A model generated the notes under the pieces. The model was not told where the DNA came from. It ran no database searches and saw only the letters and a list, made by a program, of their open reading frames with translations. A program made the translations under genes and the position numbers. DNA of 64,000 bases, from positions 62,001 to 126,000 of the forward strand of contig CACBLI010000003.1 of the NCBI GenBank assembly GCA_902540235.1, read 5' to 3'. Below are positions 47,173-56,371 of the stretch, piece by piece (position 1 is the stretch's first letter; every line of letters starts with the position of its first letter). This stretch comes from an uncultured Pelagibacteraceae bacterium (lineage in GTDB: Bacteria; Pseudomonadota; Alphaproteobacteria; Pelagibacterales; Pelagibacteraceae).

Positions 47173-47874
47173 CTATCTTGCAAGTTTGATGAAAATATCA
47201 CCCATACCTGCATTTAAATTTTCTATAGGTGTGTTGTTTCTTAATTCGCAAAATCTACCAGTTACCTGATGACTTTTTACAAAATCCATCTCGTCCTTTG
47301 TGCAAATTTTACCATTATGTAATAAACCAATAACTATTCGACCGTTTAGTTCATAAACTTGTTTGTCATTAATTTTATCTCCATTACAGAAATAATTTTT
47401 ATTTACCCTGTCAGGAAAATCTTTTTTTCCACATGGATTTTTAATCGTAAAAACAAAAAACTCCTTGAAGCCATCTTCAAATTTATGTTTCATTTTTTCA
47501 ACCTCAGAGTATTTCATGATATCGCATGAACATGGAATACAACATTTATAATAATCACCACATATTTTCTTTTTGGTTTCTCTTTCATTAACAAATAAAA
47601 AATCTGGCTCGCTATTTGGATCAATCAATGAACCAGATACAGCACAATAAAGTTTGTTGTATTCAATGAAATCATCATAATTTATATCTTTATCAATTAT
47701 ATATTTGAAAAATTTTGGACCAGCAGCATTTCTGTTACTGTCTGGAAAGATTCTAGACCAATCTGTTATTAAATCTTTATAATAATTTTTTTCTACTGAA
47801 TTTGAAATATTGGAAAAAGATAAAGTTAGGATGAAAATAATAACAAATTTGAAGATACTTTTTGAAAAATTCAT
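47173..47874 (-). CDS. Cysteine-rich secreted protein, unknown function
   Basis: A 233-residue protein with a signal peptide (residues 1-26, ending near NSVEK). The mature part has about ten cysteines, clustered in KKICGDYYKCCIPCSCDIMK near residue 107 plus NPCGKKDF, YFCNGDK, KICTKDE and RFCELRNN. This suggests a disulfide-rich fold or a metal site in the periplasm, where the Ccm and other thiol enzymes operate. I recognise no domain; sequence between Cys groups is ordinary for this genome. Confidence 0.75.
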   Translation of the reverse strand: MNFSKSIFKFVIIFILTLSFSNISNSVEKNYYKDLITDWSRIFPDSNRNAAGPKFFKYIIDKDINYDDFIEYNKLYCAVSGSLIDPNSEPDFLFVNERETKKKICGDYYKCCIPCSCDIMKYSEVEKMKHKFEDGFKEFFVFTIKNPCGKKDFPDRVNKNYFCNGDKINDKQVYELNGRIVIGLLHNGKICTKDEMDFVKSHQVTGRFCELRNNTPIENLNAGMGDIFIKLAR

Positions 47875-47958
47875 CTATTTAATTAATATAAAAAATTTTT
47901 TATCATTTGCCGCACCTAATTTACTTTCAAATTATAAATTTAAAGTTATTAAAGTCCA

Positions 47959-48432
47959 ATGAAAAGATTTTATGTAATATTTTTTACCCTAATCATGATG
48001 ATTGTTCCATCAATAACATTTGGAAGTGTAATTAATAAACTTAATGAAACTGGGAAATTCACAAAATTAAATGAAACTCTCTCTAAATCAGGTCTTAACG
48101 AAAACTTAAAAGGTAAAGGACCATTTACTGTTTTTGCACCTTTAGATGACGCATTTGCTGCCATTAGTGCACAAACATATTATGGTTTATTGAGAGAAGA
48201 TAATAAAGATAAACTTGTAAATATTTTAGGACGACACGTTTTTTCAAAAAAAATAACCTCTTCAGATATAGATAGTGAAATAAAACTAAAAGCAATTAAT
48301 GGTGAGGAAGTAACTATAAAAAAAGTTAATGGTATAGTTTATATAAATGAGGCTGAAGTTGTAACTGCAGATATTGAAGTTTCAAATGGTGTGATTCATT
48401 TTATCAATAGAGTTCTTCAACCTTTAAACTGA
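47959..48432 (+). CDS. Fasciclin-domain secreted protein
   Basis: A 157-residue protein with a signal peptide (residues 1-22) and one FAS1 (fasciclin) domain. The domain has NETLSKSGLNENLKGKGPFTVFAPLDDAFA, of which FTVFAPLDDAF near residue 56 is the H1 motif, and LVNILGRHVF and EVSNGVIHFINRVLQP at the end (H2 region). FAS1 proteins mediate adhesion or bind small molecules. It is transcribed away from the Cys-rich gene, starting 84 bases from it. Confidence 0.92.
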   Translation: MKRFYVIFFTLIMMIVPSITFGSVINKLNETGKFTKLNETLSKSGLNENLKGKGPFTVFAPLDDAFAAISAQTYYGLLREDNKDKLVNILGRHVFSKKITSSDIDSEIKLKAINGEEVTIKKVNGIVYINEAEVVTADIEVSNGVIHFINRVLQPLN

Positions 48433-48435
48433 TTA

Positions 48436-49875
48436 TTATTGATTTAAAATAATCGTTTGGTTTAATTCTTTAACTGAAATTGTTTTAGTTTTACCATTTG
48501 TCCATTTTATTTGAATTTTTATATCTTTTTCATTTTTTCTAATTCCATAGTGAGCTACTGGCTCCATTTGGCAAAGATATCCAGATCCAGAGTCGATTGT
48601 TTTAGAATGTTTTCTTAAATTAGAAATCAATGTTACTGTTGCTCCTCTAGCGGGTGCACCATATTGGTTTAAAGGTTTTATCCTTAAATATTTATTATCA
48701 GGATCTACTTTTGCCCTATACAAAGACAATGGTTGATCCCAACTCTCTCCATGTGAAACTAACAATTCTAATACACCATCGTTATCTATGTCAGCTACAG
48801 CTGCTCCTGTTCCATATCCATCTGGTTCTAAACCAACATCTAGAGGTATTTGTTTTATCAAACCATTTTCTAAAATTTTAAAAAGTTTGTTAGGTTCACC
48901 AATGTTATTCAAGAATACTTCGTCGTAACCATCGTTATCTAAATCAGCTGAAATAACAGTTCTTATTCTTGATGGCTCATCAAAAGGTGGTTTTGCTATA
49001 TCCTCAAAAATATCATTTTTAAGTACGTATGCTCTATGAAATCCACCCCAATTTCCATTTAGAATATCAAGCCTTCCTCGATAATAAATATCTGACAAAG
49101 CTGTACCCCTCCCATTTTGAAGGACGTCTTGAACTCTATATTCATAAGCGACGTCTAAAAATTTACCTTTATCATTTTTATATAAAAAATTTGCTCCTCT
49201 TTCATTAGCCGCAAATACATCAATCTTATCAGAAATAATATGTCCTGCCACGACAGCACGACCACCTGTAACTTTCGCCAGGTTCAATTGAACCGATTTA
49301 TCAACTAATATGTCATCATTATATTCGTAGTATCTTGTGGGTCCTCCATAGTTAGCAACATATACACCATAATTACCGTCTCCTTTTCTATCAACACAAA
49401 CAACTGACCTACCTGCAGTTAAATTAAGATCTTTCTGATTTTTCTCAATTTCAAATAAATCAATAAACTTGCCTTTCTCTAAATCTATCAGTCTGTCTGA
49501 ATATTTTTTTGTTCCACTATATGTATCAGTGTTGAGAAAATATATTTCCTCATATCCATCTCTATCTATATCACATGCAGCAACACCAATCGTACGTCTA
49601 AATTCATCGGAAAATTTTTTTTGATTTACAATATTAACCAGTTTTCCATTCTCGTAGGATAAAGCTAAATTCAAATAACCAAATCCAGTAACTATAAAAT
49701 CAAAATTTCCATCTTGATTTACATCTGTAACGGAAACTCCATAACTAAGTCGTTTAGGATTCTCTACAATTTGACTTGTTATATCCTCAAAAAAATCAGC
49801 ACTCAGATTATTCGGAATTAGTAGAAAAAACAAAACTATTAATTTCTTTAAATAATTAATCATTTTTATTTTCAT
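48436..49875 (-). CDS. FG-GAP repeat / ASPIC-UnbV secreted protein (CRTAC1-like)
   Basis: A 479-residue exported protein with a signal at about residues 1-26. It carries repeated FG-GAP/VCBS units, each with an Asp-rich calcium loop: DVNQDGNFDFIVTG near 50, DIDRDGYEEIYFLN, DLDNDGYDEVFLNN and DIDNDGVLELLVSHG. The C-terminus has the ASPIC/UnbV type YGAPARGATVTLIS and SGSGYLCQMEPVAHYGI. This is the CRTAC1-like beta-propeller family, with no established role in bacteria. It ends four bases from the fasciclin gene. Confidence 0.9.
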   Translation of the reverse strand: MKIKMINYLKKLIVLFFLLIPNNLSADFFEDITSQIVENPKRLSYGVSVTDVNQDGNFDFIVTGFGYLNLALSYENGKLVNIVNQKKFSDEFRRTIGVAACDIDRDGYEEIYFLNTDTYSGTKKYSDRLIDLEKGKFIDLFEIEKNQKDLNLTAGRSVVCVDRKGDGNYGVYVANYGGPTRYYEYNDDILVDKSVQLNLAKVTGGRAVVAGHIISDKIDVFAANERGANFLYKNDKGKFLDVAYEYRVQDVLQNGRGTALSDIYYRGRLDILNGNWGGFHRAYVLKNDIFEDIAKPPFDEPSRIRTVISADLDNDGYDEVFLNNIGEPNKLFKILENGLIKQIPLDVGLEPDGYGTGAAVADIDNDGVLELLVSHGESWDQPLSLYRAKVDPDNKYLRIKPLNQYGAPARGATVTLISNLRKHSKTIDSGSGYLCQMEPVAHYGIRKNEKDIKIQIKWTNGKTKTISVKELNQTIILNQ

Positions 49876-50398
49876 TTTTTTTACTTTTATACTTTTTCAT
49901 CCAATCACCAAATATTTTTATAGCATCCTCCATATCCTCAGTTTTGTTAGGATGGTTCTTCGCTCTACCCAGCATGGTTGCAATGACGTTAACCTGATAC
50001 TTAATTGAACGATTATTGATAGTTTTGATTGTGTAAAGAGCTTTTTCCTTGTTTTTAAATCCTAAACCTTGAGTAGTGGTTTTAGGATTATAATCTGAAT
50101 ACAGTGACAAATTTATTGGTTTAAATTTTTTACTTATTGGCATTTTGTCTATCATTTTAAAAACCATTTTATAATTAAGTTTATCCATCATCTTTTTAGA
50201 TTTTCCATCAAAACCAATTAGATTAATAGATGGTTTTTTTTTTTTATTAATCTTACAAATTAATTTTACATATCTTTTATGGAAATCTTTTATTTTATCT
50301 TGATATATTTTTTTTGCCTCAAGATAAATTCTATCCCTATAATTAGGCATAGAAACAAGTAAAATTCTACTTTTCCATTTGTATTTTTCTAAGTTCAT
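49856..50398 (-). CDS. DUF4174-like protein
   Basis: A 180-residue protein. Its first ~95 residues ([18 protein letters not shown], ...[14 protein letters not shown], ...[14 protein letters not shown]) look like the DUF4174 domain, a thioredoxin-like fold without redox Cys. The remainder, [18 protein letters not shown] to [11 protein letters not shown], contains a conserved-looking helical stretch AIKIFGDWM that I do not recognise. No signal peptide is seen. Its ATG overlaps the DUF2256 stop (ATGA), tying it to the CryB-like gene cluster. Assignment is tentative. Confidence 0.65.
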   Translation of the reverse strand: MNLEKYKWKSRILLVSMPNYRDRIYLEAKKIYQDKIKDFHKRYVKLICKINKKKKPSINLIGFDGKSKKMMDKLNYKMVFKMIDKMPISKKFKPINLSLYSDYNPKTTTQGLGFKNKEKALYTIKTINNRSIKYQVNVIATMLGRAKNHPNKTEDMEDAIKIFGDWMKKYKSKKNENKND

Positions 50399-50526
50399 GT
50401 TTTTTTGCTAGAACATCTTTTTGAGCAATACTTAACTCTTTCCCAATTTAACTTCCATTTTTTTCGCCAAGTAAAAGGTCTTTTACAAATAATGCAGATT
50501 TTAAAGGGAAGACTCTCTTTTTTCAC
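50395..50526 (-). CDS. DUF2256 zinc-ribbon microprotein (43 aa)
   Basis: A short gene starting with GTG at 50524-50526. The product has [16 protein letters not shown] followed by YCSKRCSS: a Cys-X2-Cys near residues 11-14 and a second Cys-X3-Cys near 34-38, as in DUF2256. The family is often found next to photolyase/cryptochrome genes, and here it lies exactly between the CryB-like gene (stop and start abut) and the DUF4174-like gene (four-base overlap). Function unknown. Confidence 0.88.
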   Translation of the reverse strand: MKKESLPFKICIICKRPFTWRKKWKLNWERVKYCSKRCSSKKT

Positions 50527-52016
50527 TAAAGTGTGTTTTGTTTAATAAATTTTTCTGCAGCAGGAAGAATTAATTTTTTTCTATCATTTTTCATTTTATC
50601 GAAAATTTTTACCATCATGGATAACCTTGGGTTTTTCAAAAAAAATTTTCTATTTCTATCAATAAATCTCCAATACAAACCGTCCATTATATTGCACCAA
50701 TCACCTTTTTTAAAATCCATCATTTTCATAAAGTAACTTGATCCACAAATATATGGTTTCGTGGCAAATATTCCTCCATCACTAAATAATCCCATGCCAT
50801 AGACATTAGGTACCATTACCCAATCTGAGGAGTCTACAAACATTTCCATAAACCATTTATAAACAATGGTAGGTTTTATTTCACAAAGGTTCATGATGTT
50901 TGATAAGATCATTAATCTTTCAATGTGATGAGACCATCCATGATTTAAAGCATTTTTGATTGCATAATCTAGTGGAGGTAAACCAGTCGTGCCCTCGTAC
51001 CATGACTTTTTCATTTTACGATTTTGTTTAAAAAAGTTTCTGGTTTCCATTTCATTTGAATAGCTTTGATAAATTCCTCTCATAAATTCTCTCCATCCTA
51101 TAACCTGACGCACATAACCTTCTAAAGAATTTAATCTGATTTTTTTAGTCTTATGAAAATCTAAAACTTTTTTGATAATAAATTCAGGAGTGATTAAACC
51201 TAAATTAATATAAGGACTTAAAGCACTGTGGAATAAAATATTATCTTTTTGATCAACTGCGTCCTCATAATCACCAAATAAATTTGATTTTTCTTTAATA
51301 AAAAAATTTAATAATCTGACCACGTCATTATATTCTGTAGCAAGCCAAAAGTTTTTGGTTGTTCCTGGATGATCTTTGAATAATTTTTCAATAATAGGTT
51401 TTAATTTTTTAGTGTGATTAGTCTCATTAATTTTTGGAAACTTTGGAATAGAAATATTTTTTGGTAACTTATTTCTATTATCCTCATCAAAACTCCATTT
51501 ACCTCCTATAGGATTTCCATCAGAACCCATTAATATTCCAGATTTTTTTCTGACTTCCTTGTAAAAAGTTGCCATGAATGGTTTTTTTGATTTTGAAAGA
51601 TATTGTTTGAAATCATCTCTTGAGTTTAAAAACATTGGAGTTTGAACAATATTCCATTTAATTTTTTCTTTTTTAGTGAACTGATCAATTTTTTTTTCAA
51701 AAAATTTGTCCTCAACTTCAAAACTGGAGATCTCTTTTATTTTTTTTGAATTAATTGTTTTTTTTAATTTCTTCAAATAATCGTCTTTAAATTCTTTGTC
51801 CTCAATTTTAAAATACTCTAATTTAAACTTATCTTTTTTAAGAGTTTCAGCATGTGAACGCATTGACGATAAAAAGAGAAGGATTTTATTCTTGTGATGT
51901 TTTTCATAAGTGCATAATTGGTAATCCTCTGCCATAAAAAAAAGGTGGTCTTTTTTGAAGCGGTTTAAGTATTTTGGTGGAAATAATTGATTGCCAAGTA
52001 TAAAAAATAACTTCAT
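50526..52016 (-). CDS. CryB/PhrB-type (FeS-BCP) photolyase-related protein
   Basis: A 496-residue protein of the bacterial cryptochrome/(6-4) photolyase lineage. It opens [20 protein letters not shown]. The helical FAD part has [16 protein letters not shown] near residue 266, [16 protein letters not shown] near 304, [20 protein letters not shown] near 357 and [18 protein letters not shown] near 394. Near the C-terminus a Cys is present in [15 protein letters not shown], but the Cys-X2-Cys pair that normally precedes it is not, so the usual 4Fe-4S cluster may be lost. Light-driven DNA repair or signalling is inferred from the family. Confidence 0.9.
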   Translation of the reverse strand: MKLFFILGNQLFPPKYLNRFKKDHLFFMAEDYQLCTYEKHHKNKILLFLSSMRSHAETLKKDKFKLEYFKIEDKEFKDDYLKKLKKTINSKKIKEISSFEVEDKFFEKKIDQFTKKEKIKWNIVQTPMFLNSRDDFKQYLSKSKKPFMATFYKEVRKKSGILMGSDGNPIGGKWSFDEDNRNKLPKNISIPKFPKINETNHTKKLKPIIEKLFKDHPGTTKNFWLATEYNDVVRLLNFFIKEKSNLFGDYEDAVDQKDNILFHSALSPYINLGLITPEFIIKKVLDFHKTKKIRLNSLEGYVRQVIGWREFMRGIYQSYSNEMETRNFFKQNRKMKKSWYEGTTGLPPLDYAIKNALNHGWSHHIERLMILSNIMNLCEIKPTIVYKWFMEMFVDSSDWVMVPNVYGMGLFSDGGIFATKPYICGSSYFMKMMDFKKGDWCNIMDGLYWRFIDRNRKFFLKNPRLSMMVKIFDKMKNDRKKLILPAAEKFIKQNTL

Positions 52017-52043
52017 ATTTAAATATAACTAATAAAAATTTTT

Positions 52044-52754
52044 ATGTCAGAAAAATATCTAATTTTTGGTGCGACAGGTTCCATCGGTTCTAGTTTAGCT
52101 GAACAATTAGTAAATTCAGGAAATCCAATTCATTTAGTAGGTAGAAATGAAAATGAAACAAAAAATATTTCCGAAAAATTAGGTTGTACATTTACAATAG
52201 CTGATGTTTTGAGAGATGGATTTCTAGATAAGGTCAAAAATGATATTTCTGAAGTAAAAGGTATTGCTTATTGTGTGGGATCAATTGATCTAAAACCATT
52301 AAGAATGGTAAATGAGCAAGATTTTAACAAATGTATGAAATTAAATTTATATTCAGCTGTAGAAGTTATAAAAGGATACCAGGACAGTTTAAAAAAAAAC
52401 AGAGGTTCAATTGTTTTATTTTCCACAGTTGCTGCTCAAAGAGGTTTTACAAATCATGCAATAATTGCATCTACAAAAGCTGCTGTTGAGGGTTTGACAG
52501 TTTCTTTAGCTGCAGAATTTGCTCCAAACATAAGAGTAAACTGCATAGCACCAAGTTTAACCAATTCTAAAATCGCAGAACCAATGTTAAAGAACAAGGC
52601 TTTAGCAGATGGAATTGCAAAAGCTCATCCATTAAAAAGATTGGGTGAAGGAAAGGACTCGGCCTCTTTAGCTAAATTTCTTATTACAGATGATAGCTCG
52701 TGGGTGACAGGTCAAATTATAGCGGTTGATGGTGGAAGATCAAAGCTCTCGTAA
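52044..52754 (+). CDS. SDR-fold protein lacking the catalytic tyrosine
   Basis: A short-chain dehydrogenase/reductase fold protein (236 residues). The N-terminus has IFGATGSIGSSLAEQL near residue 6 (a TGxxxGxG variant) and a conserved GSIVLFSTVAAQRGF near 125. The motif where YxxxK is expected reads NHAIIASTKAAVEGL: the lysine is present but the Tyr position is Ile. C-terminal GQIIAVDGGRSKL is standard. It diverges from the CryB-like gene 27 bases away. Enzyme activity is therefore doubtful. Confidence 0.88.
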   Translation: MSEKYLIFGATGSIGSSLAEQLVNSGNPIHLVGRNENETKNISEKLGCTFTIADVLRDGFLDKVKNDISEVKGIAYCVGSIDLKPLRMVNEQDFNKCMKLNLYSAVEVIKGYQDSLKKNRGSIVLFSTVAAQRGFTNHAIIASTKAAVEGLTVSLAAEFAPNIRVNCIAPSLTNSKIAEPMLKNKALADGIAKAHPLKRLGEGKDSASLAKFLITDDSSWVTGQIIAVDGGRSKLS

Positions 52755-53823
52755 AGTGAGAAAGTTTATTTTTTCAGTATCTTTATTCTTACTCTTAACA
52801 AACCTTTCATTTGCAAAAAATTTTGATTTAAAAAAAATTGCCAATTTAAATGATCCTTGGGGCTCATCATTTATTAATAATGAAGAGATTATTATAACTG
52901 AAAAAAGTGGGAAAATAAAAATCGTAAATATAGTTTCACAACAAGTTTCTGAAATAAAGCACAATCTTAATTTTTTAGAACACGGCCAAGGTGGAATACT
53001 AGATATTCTTTTTAAAAATGATTTTATTTATGTATCTTACACAGAAAATAGAGGTAATGGCAAAACCAGCACCTCTATTGCAAAAACAAAATTTTCCAAA
53101 AAAAAATTAAAATTTAAAAATATTTTTCAAGCTAATCCTCCTATTAATTCTGGTTATCACTTTGGATCAAGATTAGTTATTAAAGATAACTATCTTTTTG
53201 CATCTGCCGGTGAAAGAGGCAAGGGTATGATCGCGCAAGATCCAACAAAACATCCAGGTAGCATTATAAGAATAAATCTAGATGGAAGTATTCCAAAGGA
53301 CAATCCTAGATTTAAAGGGAGATCCGACTGGCTTCCAGAGATATATCAAATTGGGGTAAGAAATCCTCAAGGTTTAGCTTTATCTCCATTTGATAGAAAA
53401 ATTTACATGAGTAATCACGGAGCAAAGGGTGGCGATTGGTTTGGTGAGGTTAAAGAGGGTGAAAATTATGGTTGGAAAATTTTAGGATGGGGAGGAAAAA
53501 ATTACTCTGGTCTGCCAATAGGACCTAAATGGAAACCAGGCTTTACAAAAGCAATCCAATATTGGGTACCTTCAATTGCAACAAGTGCAATTACAATTTA
53601 TGAAGGAAATGAATTTAATGAGTGGAATGGTCATGCTTTAATTACATCATTAAAAGATCAATCCTTAAGAAAACTAATCTTCAATGATTTGTCCAATATA
53701 AAAGAAGATATAATTTTTAAAGATGAAATTGGACGAATTAGAGATATACAAGTTCATCCAAAAGATGGAAAAATTTACTTTTTGGCGGGTGATAACCTTT
53801 GGCTGATGGAGAAGGCTAAATAA
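52729..53823 (+). CDS. Secreted PQQ-dependent sugar dehydrogenase-like beta-propeller
   Basis: A 365-residue (approx.) exported protein of the soluble glucose dehydrogenase / YliI family. It has a signal peptide VRKFIFSVSLFLLLTNLSFA, LEHGQGGILDILF near 85, NSGYHFGSRLVI, GSIIRINLDGSIPKDNP near 178, VRNPQGLALSPFDRKIYMS near 212 and GENYGWKILGWGG. These proteins oxidise aldose sugars with PQQ. Start is uncertain: ATG at 52729 overlaps the SDR gene by 26 bases; an in-frame GTG at 52756 directly before the signal peptide is equally likely. Confidence 0.87.
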   Translation: MVEDQSSRKVRKFIFSVSLFLLLTNLSFAKNFDLKKIANLNDPWGSSFINNEEIIITEKSGKIKIVNIVSQQVSEIKHNLNFLEHGQGGILDILFKNDFIYVSYTENRGNGKTSTSIAKTKFSKKKLKFKNIFQANPPINSGYHFGSRLVIKDNYLFASAGERGKGMIAQDPTKHPGSIIRINLDGSIPKDNPRFKGRSDWLPEIYQIGVRNPQGLALSPFDRKIYMSNHGAKGGDWFGEVKEGENYGWKILGWGGKNYSGLPIGPKWKPGFTKAIQYWVPSIATSAITIYEGNEFNEWNGHALITSLKDQSLRKLIFNDLSNIKEDIIFKDEIGRIRDIQVHPKDGKIYFLAGDNLWLMEKAK

Positions 53824-53833
53824 ATCTTAGTGA

Positions 53834-56371
53834 TTATTGATTTCTAATAAGTGGATAAACCTTTGGATTTAAATATTTGATATTAGTTAACAATATTAAC
53901 ACCAACGTTACTAAACCAATAGATAAACCAAGATAAATCAACACTTTAAGATCGAACTCCCAGAATAACTCAAATATATTTTCTATAATAAATTTTGAAC
54001 CAACTACAGCGAACAAAACTGCAATCATTATTACAGATATAAAAATAATCATAAATTCAATCAGCGAAGAAAAAATAATCTCTTTTCTTGAAAAACCTAA
54101 AATTTTAAAAACCAAATTTTGGTATTCTCTTACTTTTCCTTGGACCATTATTGCACTTGATATTACAATTAAACCAATAACGATAGTGACAGTTGAAATT
54201 ACAATAACTGCTATGAAAACTTTATTTAAAACATTTGTTACTTTGTTTAAATAATCAGCAATTTTAATCATTGATAAACTAGGTAAAATTTCAAGCATTT
54301 TTGTTTCATCAAATTTATTTAAATTATAGAACTTTGTGGTCGCTAAATATTCGTGAGGAATATTTTTTGCAAAGTCAGGATTAAACAGCATAGCAAAATT
54401 TATATTAAGATCTCTATAATCAACTTGTCTAAAGTTGACTATTTCACCATCAATTTCTCTACCATAGATATTTAAAGTAAATATATCCCCTAATTTAATG
54501 TTAAAATCTTTTGCAACCTTAGCGTCTAATGATATCTGAAGTTGGTTAGGTTTAGACAAATCCCACCATTTACCATCAATAATTAGATTATCGTCAGGAA
54601 CTTCTGTTGTCCAAGATGATCTCCGTTCACTACCTATAACCCAATAACTATCATTTTCAGGTGTAATATATGTGTTTGGATTTATACCATTAATCTTCAC
54701 TATTCCTGAAGAGACCATTGGCACAATTTCAATATTAGCAGCAGGATCCATTGATAAAATTCTTTGTTCAAACTTTTCACGCTCTCCATTTTGAATACCC
54801 ACAAAAAAATAATCAGGAGCGATGTCGGGTATTGATTTTGCTATTTCTCTTTTAAAGTTAGTTCCAACTAATGCCAAAGTCAAAAGTAATGTAACACCTA
54901 AGCCTAAAGACATAATTGTTATAGGTGTGATACTTTTTGATTGTGTAATATTTTTAATAGATACTTTTAAAGTAGTGCTCAAATTAAATCTAAACTTTTT
55001 TAATGAAAATATGATCAATTTTGAAAGTAGAAAAAATATAATCAAACAAATAAAAAATGCCCCAAAATACCCAAGACTATAAGTAAGATTTTCTGATCTA
55101 TATGTAAATATTAAAATCAAAATTGATAACATAAAAATACTCATAAAAATTAATTTCTTTGAATAATAAAATTGTAAATTTTGGAAAACATTTCTAAATA
55201 GACTTGAGGCTTTGACTTGATCAATAGAACTAATTGTAGGAATTGAAAAAATTATCAAAACTAACAAACCTATTAAAAATATTTTAAAAAAATTAAAAAA
55301 AGAAAAAAATAAATTTATCTTAAGTCCAAAGCTACTTGACAAATATTTGTCTGCTAATGGCACAATTAGTAAACTACTGAAATACGCCAAAATAGTAATT
55401 ATAAATAATAATATTACTAATTGAAGATAATAAAGTTTTTTAATATTGCCAGAATAGAAACCTAAAGCCTTTCTTACTGCTATAGACAAGTTATTTTGAT
55501 TTATAAAAGACAGAAGAGTATTAGCAATTCCAATACCAGCAATTAGCATCGCACTTATTGAGACAAGGGATAAAAATTGTGAAAAGTTACCAATTACTCT
55601 TTTTAATCCACTTGCTGCATTTTCTGGATATCTAATTTTTACCTTTTGATCGTCTTTAAAAATACTTTCGATTTTTTTTATAATCATTTCTGGGTCATCA
55701 TTATTATTAAATTTTACCTTGTATTCGTAATTTAAAAAATTTCCTATTCCATTAAGTTTTAAGATAGCCAAAGTTTGTTTACCTGTTAAAACCCAATCTC
55801 CAAAAGTCACAAATCCACTTACATCTGGAACAGATCTTACCTTACCAATAACTAGAAATTCTTGATCTTGAATTTTTACAATTTCATTTGTCTTGATATT
55901 TAAGGTTTTTGATAAACTCTCATTAATTAAAATTGTATAAGGTTCATTTTGCATTCTTTCATAAGCACCAGCAGGTTCATAAGTTACCTCACCATATAAA
56001 GGATATTTTTGATCAACAGTTTTTATTCTAGTGAACAAAGATTTATTTTTCTTTCGATTTGTTGTTGAGAGCATTGTGCTAAATTCAACCATCTCTGAAA
56101 TAATTGTAAACTCTTCAACTTTATTTAATAAATCTATATTTCCTTGATTTCTATTATAATCAATTTCCAAGTCTCCACCTAAAAGCTCTTTGGCATTTTC
56201 TTTGAGTTCTTTTTTCAAACTATCCTCAATAGTAAATATTGCACTTAATATAAAAAGACTTATGAACAGGGTGATGATTATACTTGAGATTTTTTTATAG
56301 TTCCTTTTTAAATCTCTCAGAGCATATATTAAGATAAACTTGTATTGATAAAATTTATTTAATTTTTCCAT
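53834..56371 (-). CDS. FtsX-type ABC transporter permease (YbbP-like)
   Basis: A large permease (845 residues) with the MacB/FtsX fold: an N-terminal helix (about residues 28-48), a long periplasmic domain, three helices near 260-360, a second half repeating the pattern after ~430, and a C-terminal helix triple. VSIKNITQSKSITPITIM near 480 is typical. It works with the ATPase just upstream (17-base overlap), as in the ybbAP pair beside tesA. Probable role: lipid or lipoprotein-related efflux; unproven. Confidence 0.88.
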   Translation of the reverse strand: MEKLNKFYQYKFILIYALRDLKRNYKKISSIIITLFISLFILSAIFTIEDSLKKELKENAKELLGGDLEIDYNRNQGNIDLLNKVEEFTIISEMVEFSTMLSTTNRKKNKSLFTRIKTVDQKYPLYGEVTYEPAGAYERMQNEPYTILINESLSKTLNIKTNEIVKIQDQEFLVIGKVRSVPDVSGFVTFGDWVLTGKQTLAILKLNGIGNFLNYEYKVKFNNNDDPEMIIKKIESIFKDDQKVKIRYPENAASGLKRVIGNFSQFLSLVSISAMLIAGIGIANTLLSFINQNNLSIAVRKALGFYSGNIKKLYYLQLVILLFIITILAYFSSLLIVPLADKYLSSSFGLKINLFFSFFNFFKIFLIGLLVLIIFSIPTISSIDQVKASSLFRNVFQNLQFYYSKKLIFMSIFMLSILILIFTYRSENLTYSLGYFGAFFICLIIFFLLSKLIIFSLKKFRFNLSTTLKVSIKNITQSKSITPITIMSLGLGVTLLLTLALVGTNFKREIAKSIPDIAPDYFFVGIQNGEREKFEQRILSMDPAANIEIVPMVSSGIVKINGINPNTYITPENDSYWVIGSERRSSWTTEVPDDNLIIDGKWWDLSKPNQLQISLDAKVAKDFNIKLGDIFTLNIYGREIDGEIVNFRQVDYRDLNINFAMLFNPDFAKNIPHEYLATTKFYNLNKFDETKMLEILPSLSMIKIADYLNKVTNVLNKVFIAVIVISTVTIVIGLIVISSAIMVQGKVREYQNLVFKILGFSRKEIIFSSLIEFMIIFISVIMIAVLFAVVGSKFIIENIFELFWEFDLKVLIYLGLSIGLVTLVLILLTNIKYLNPKVYPLIRNQ

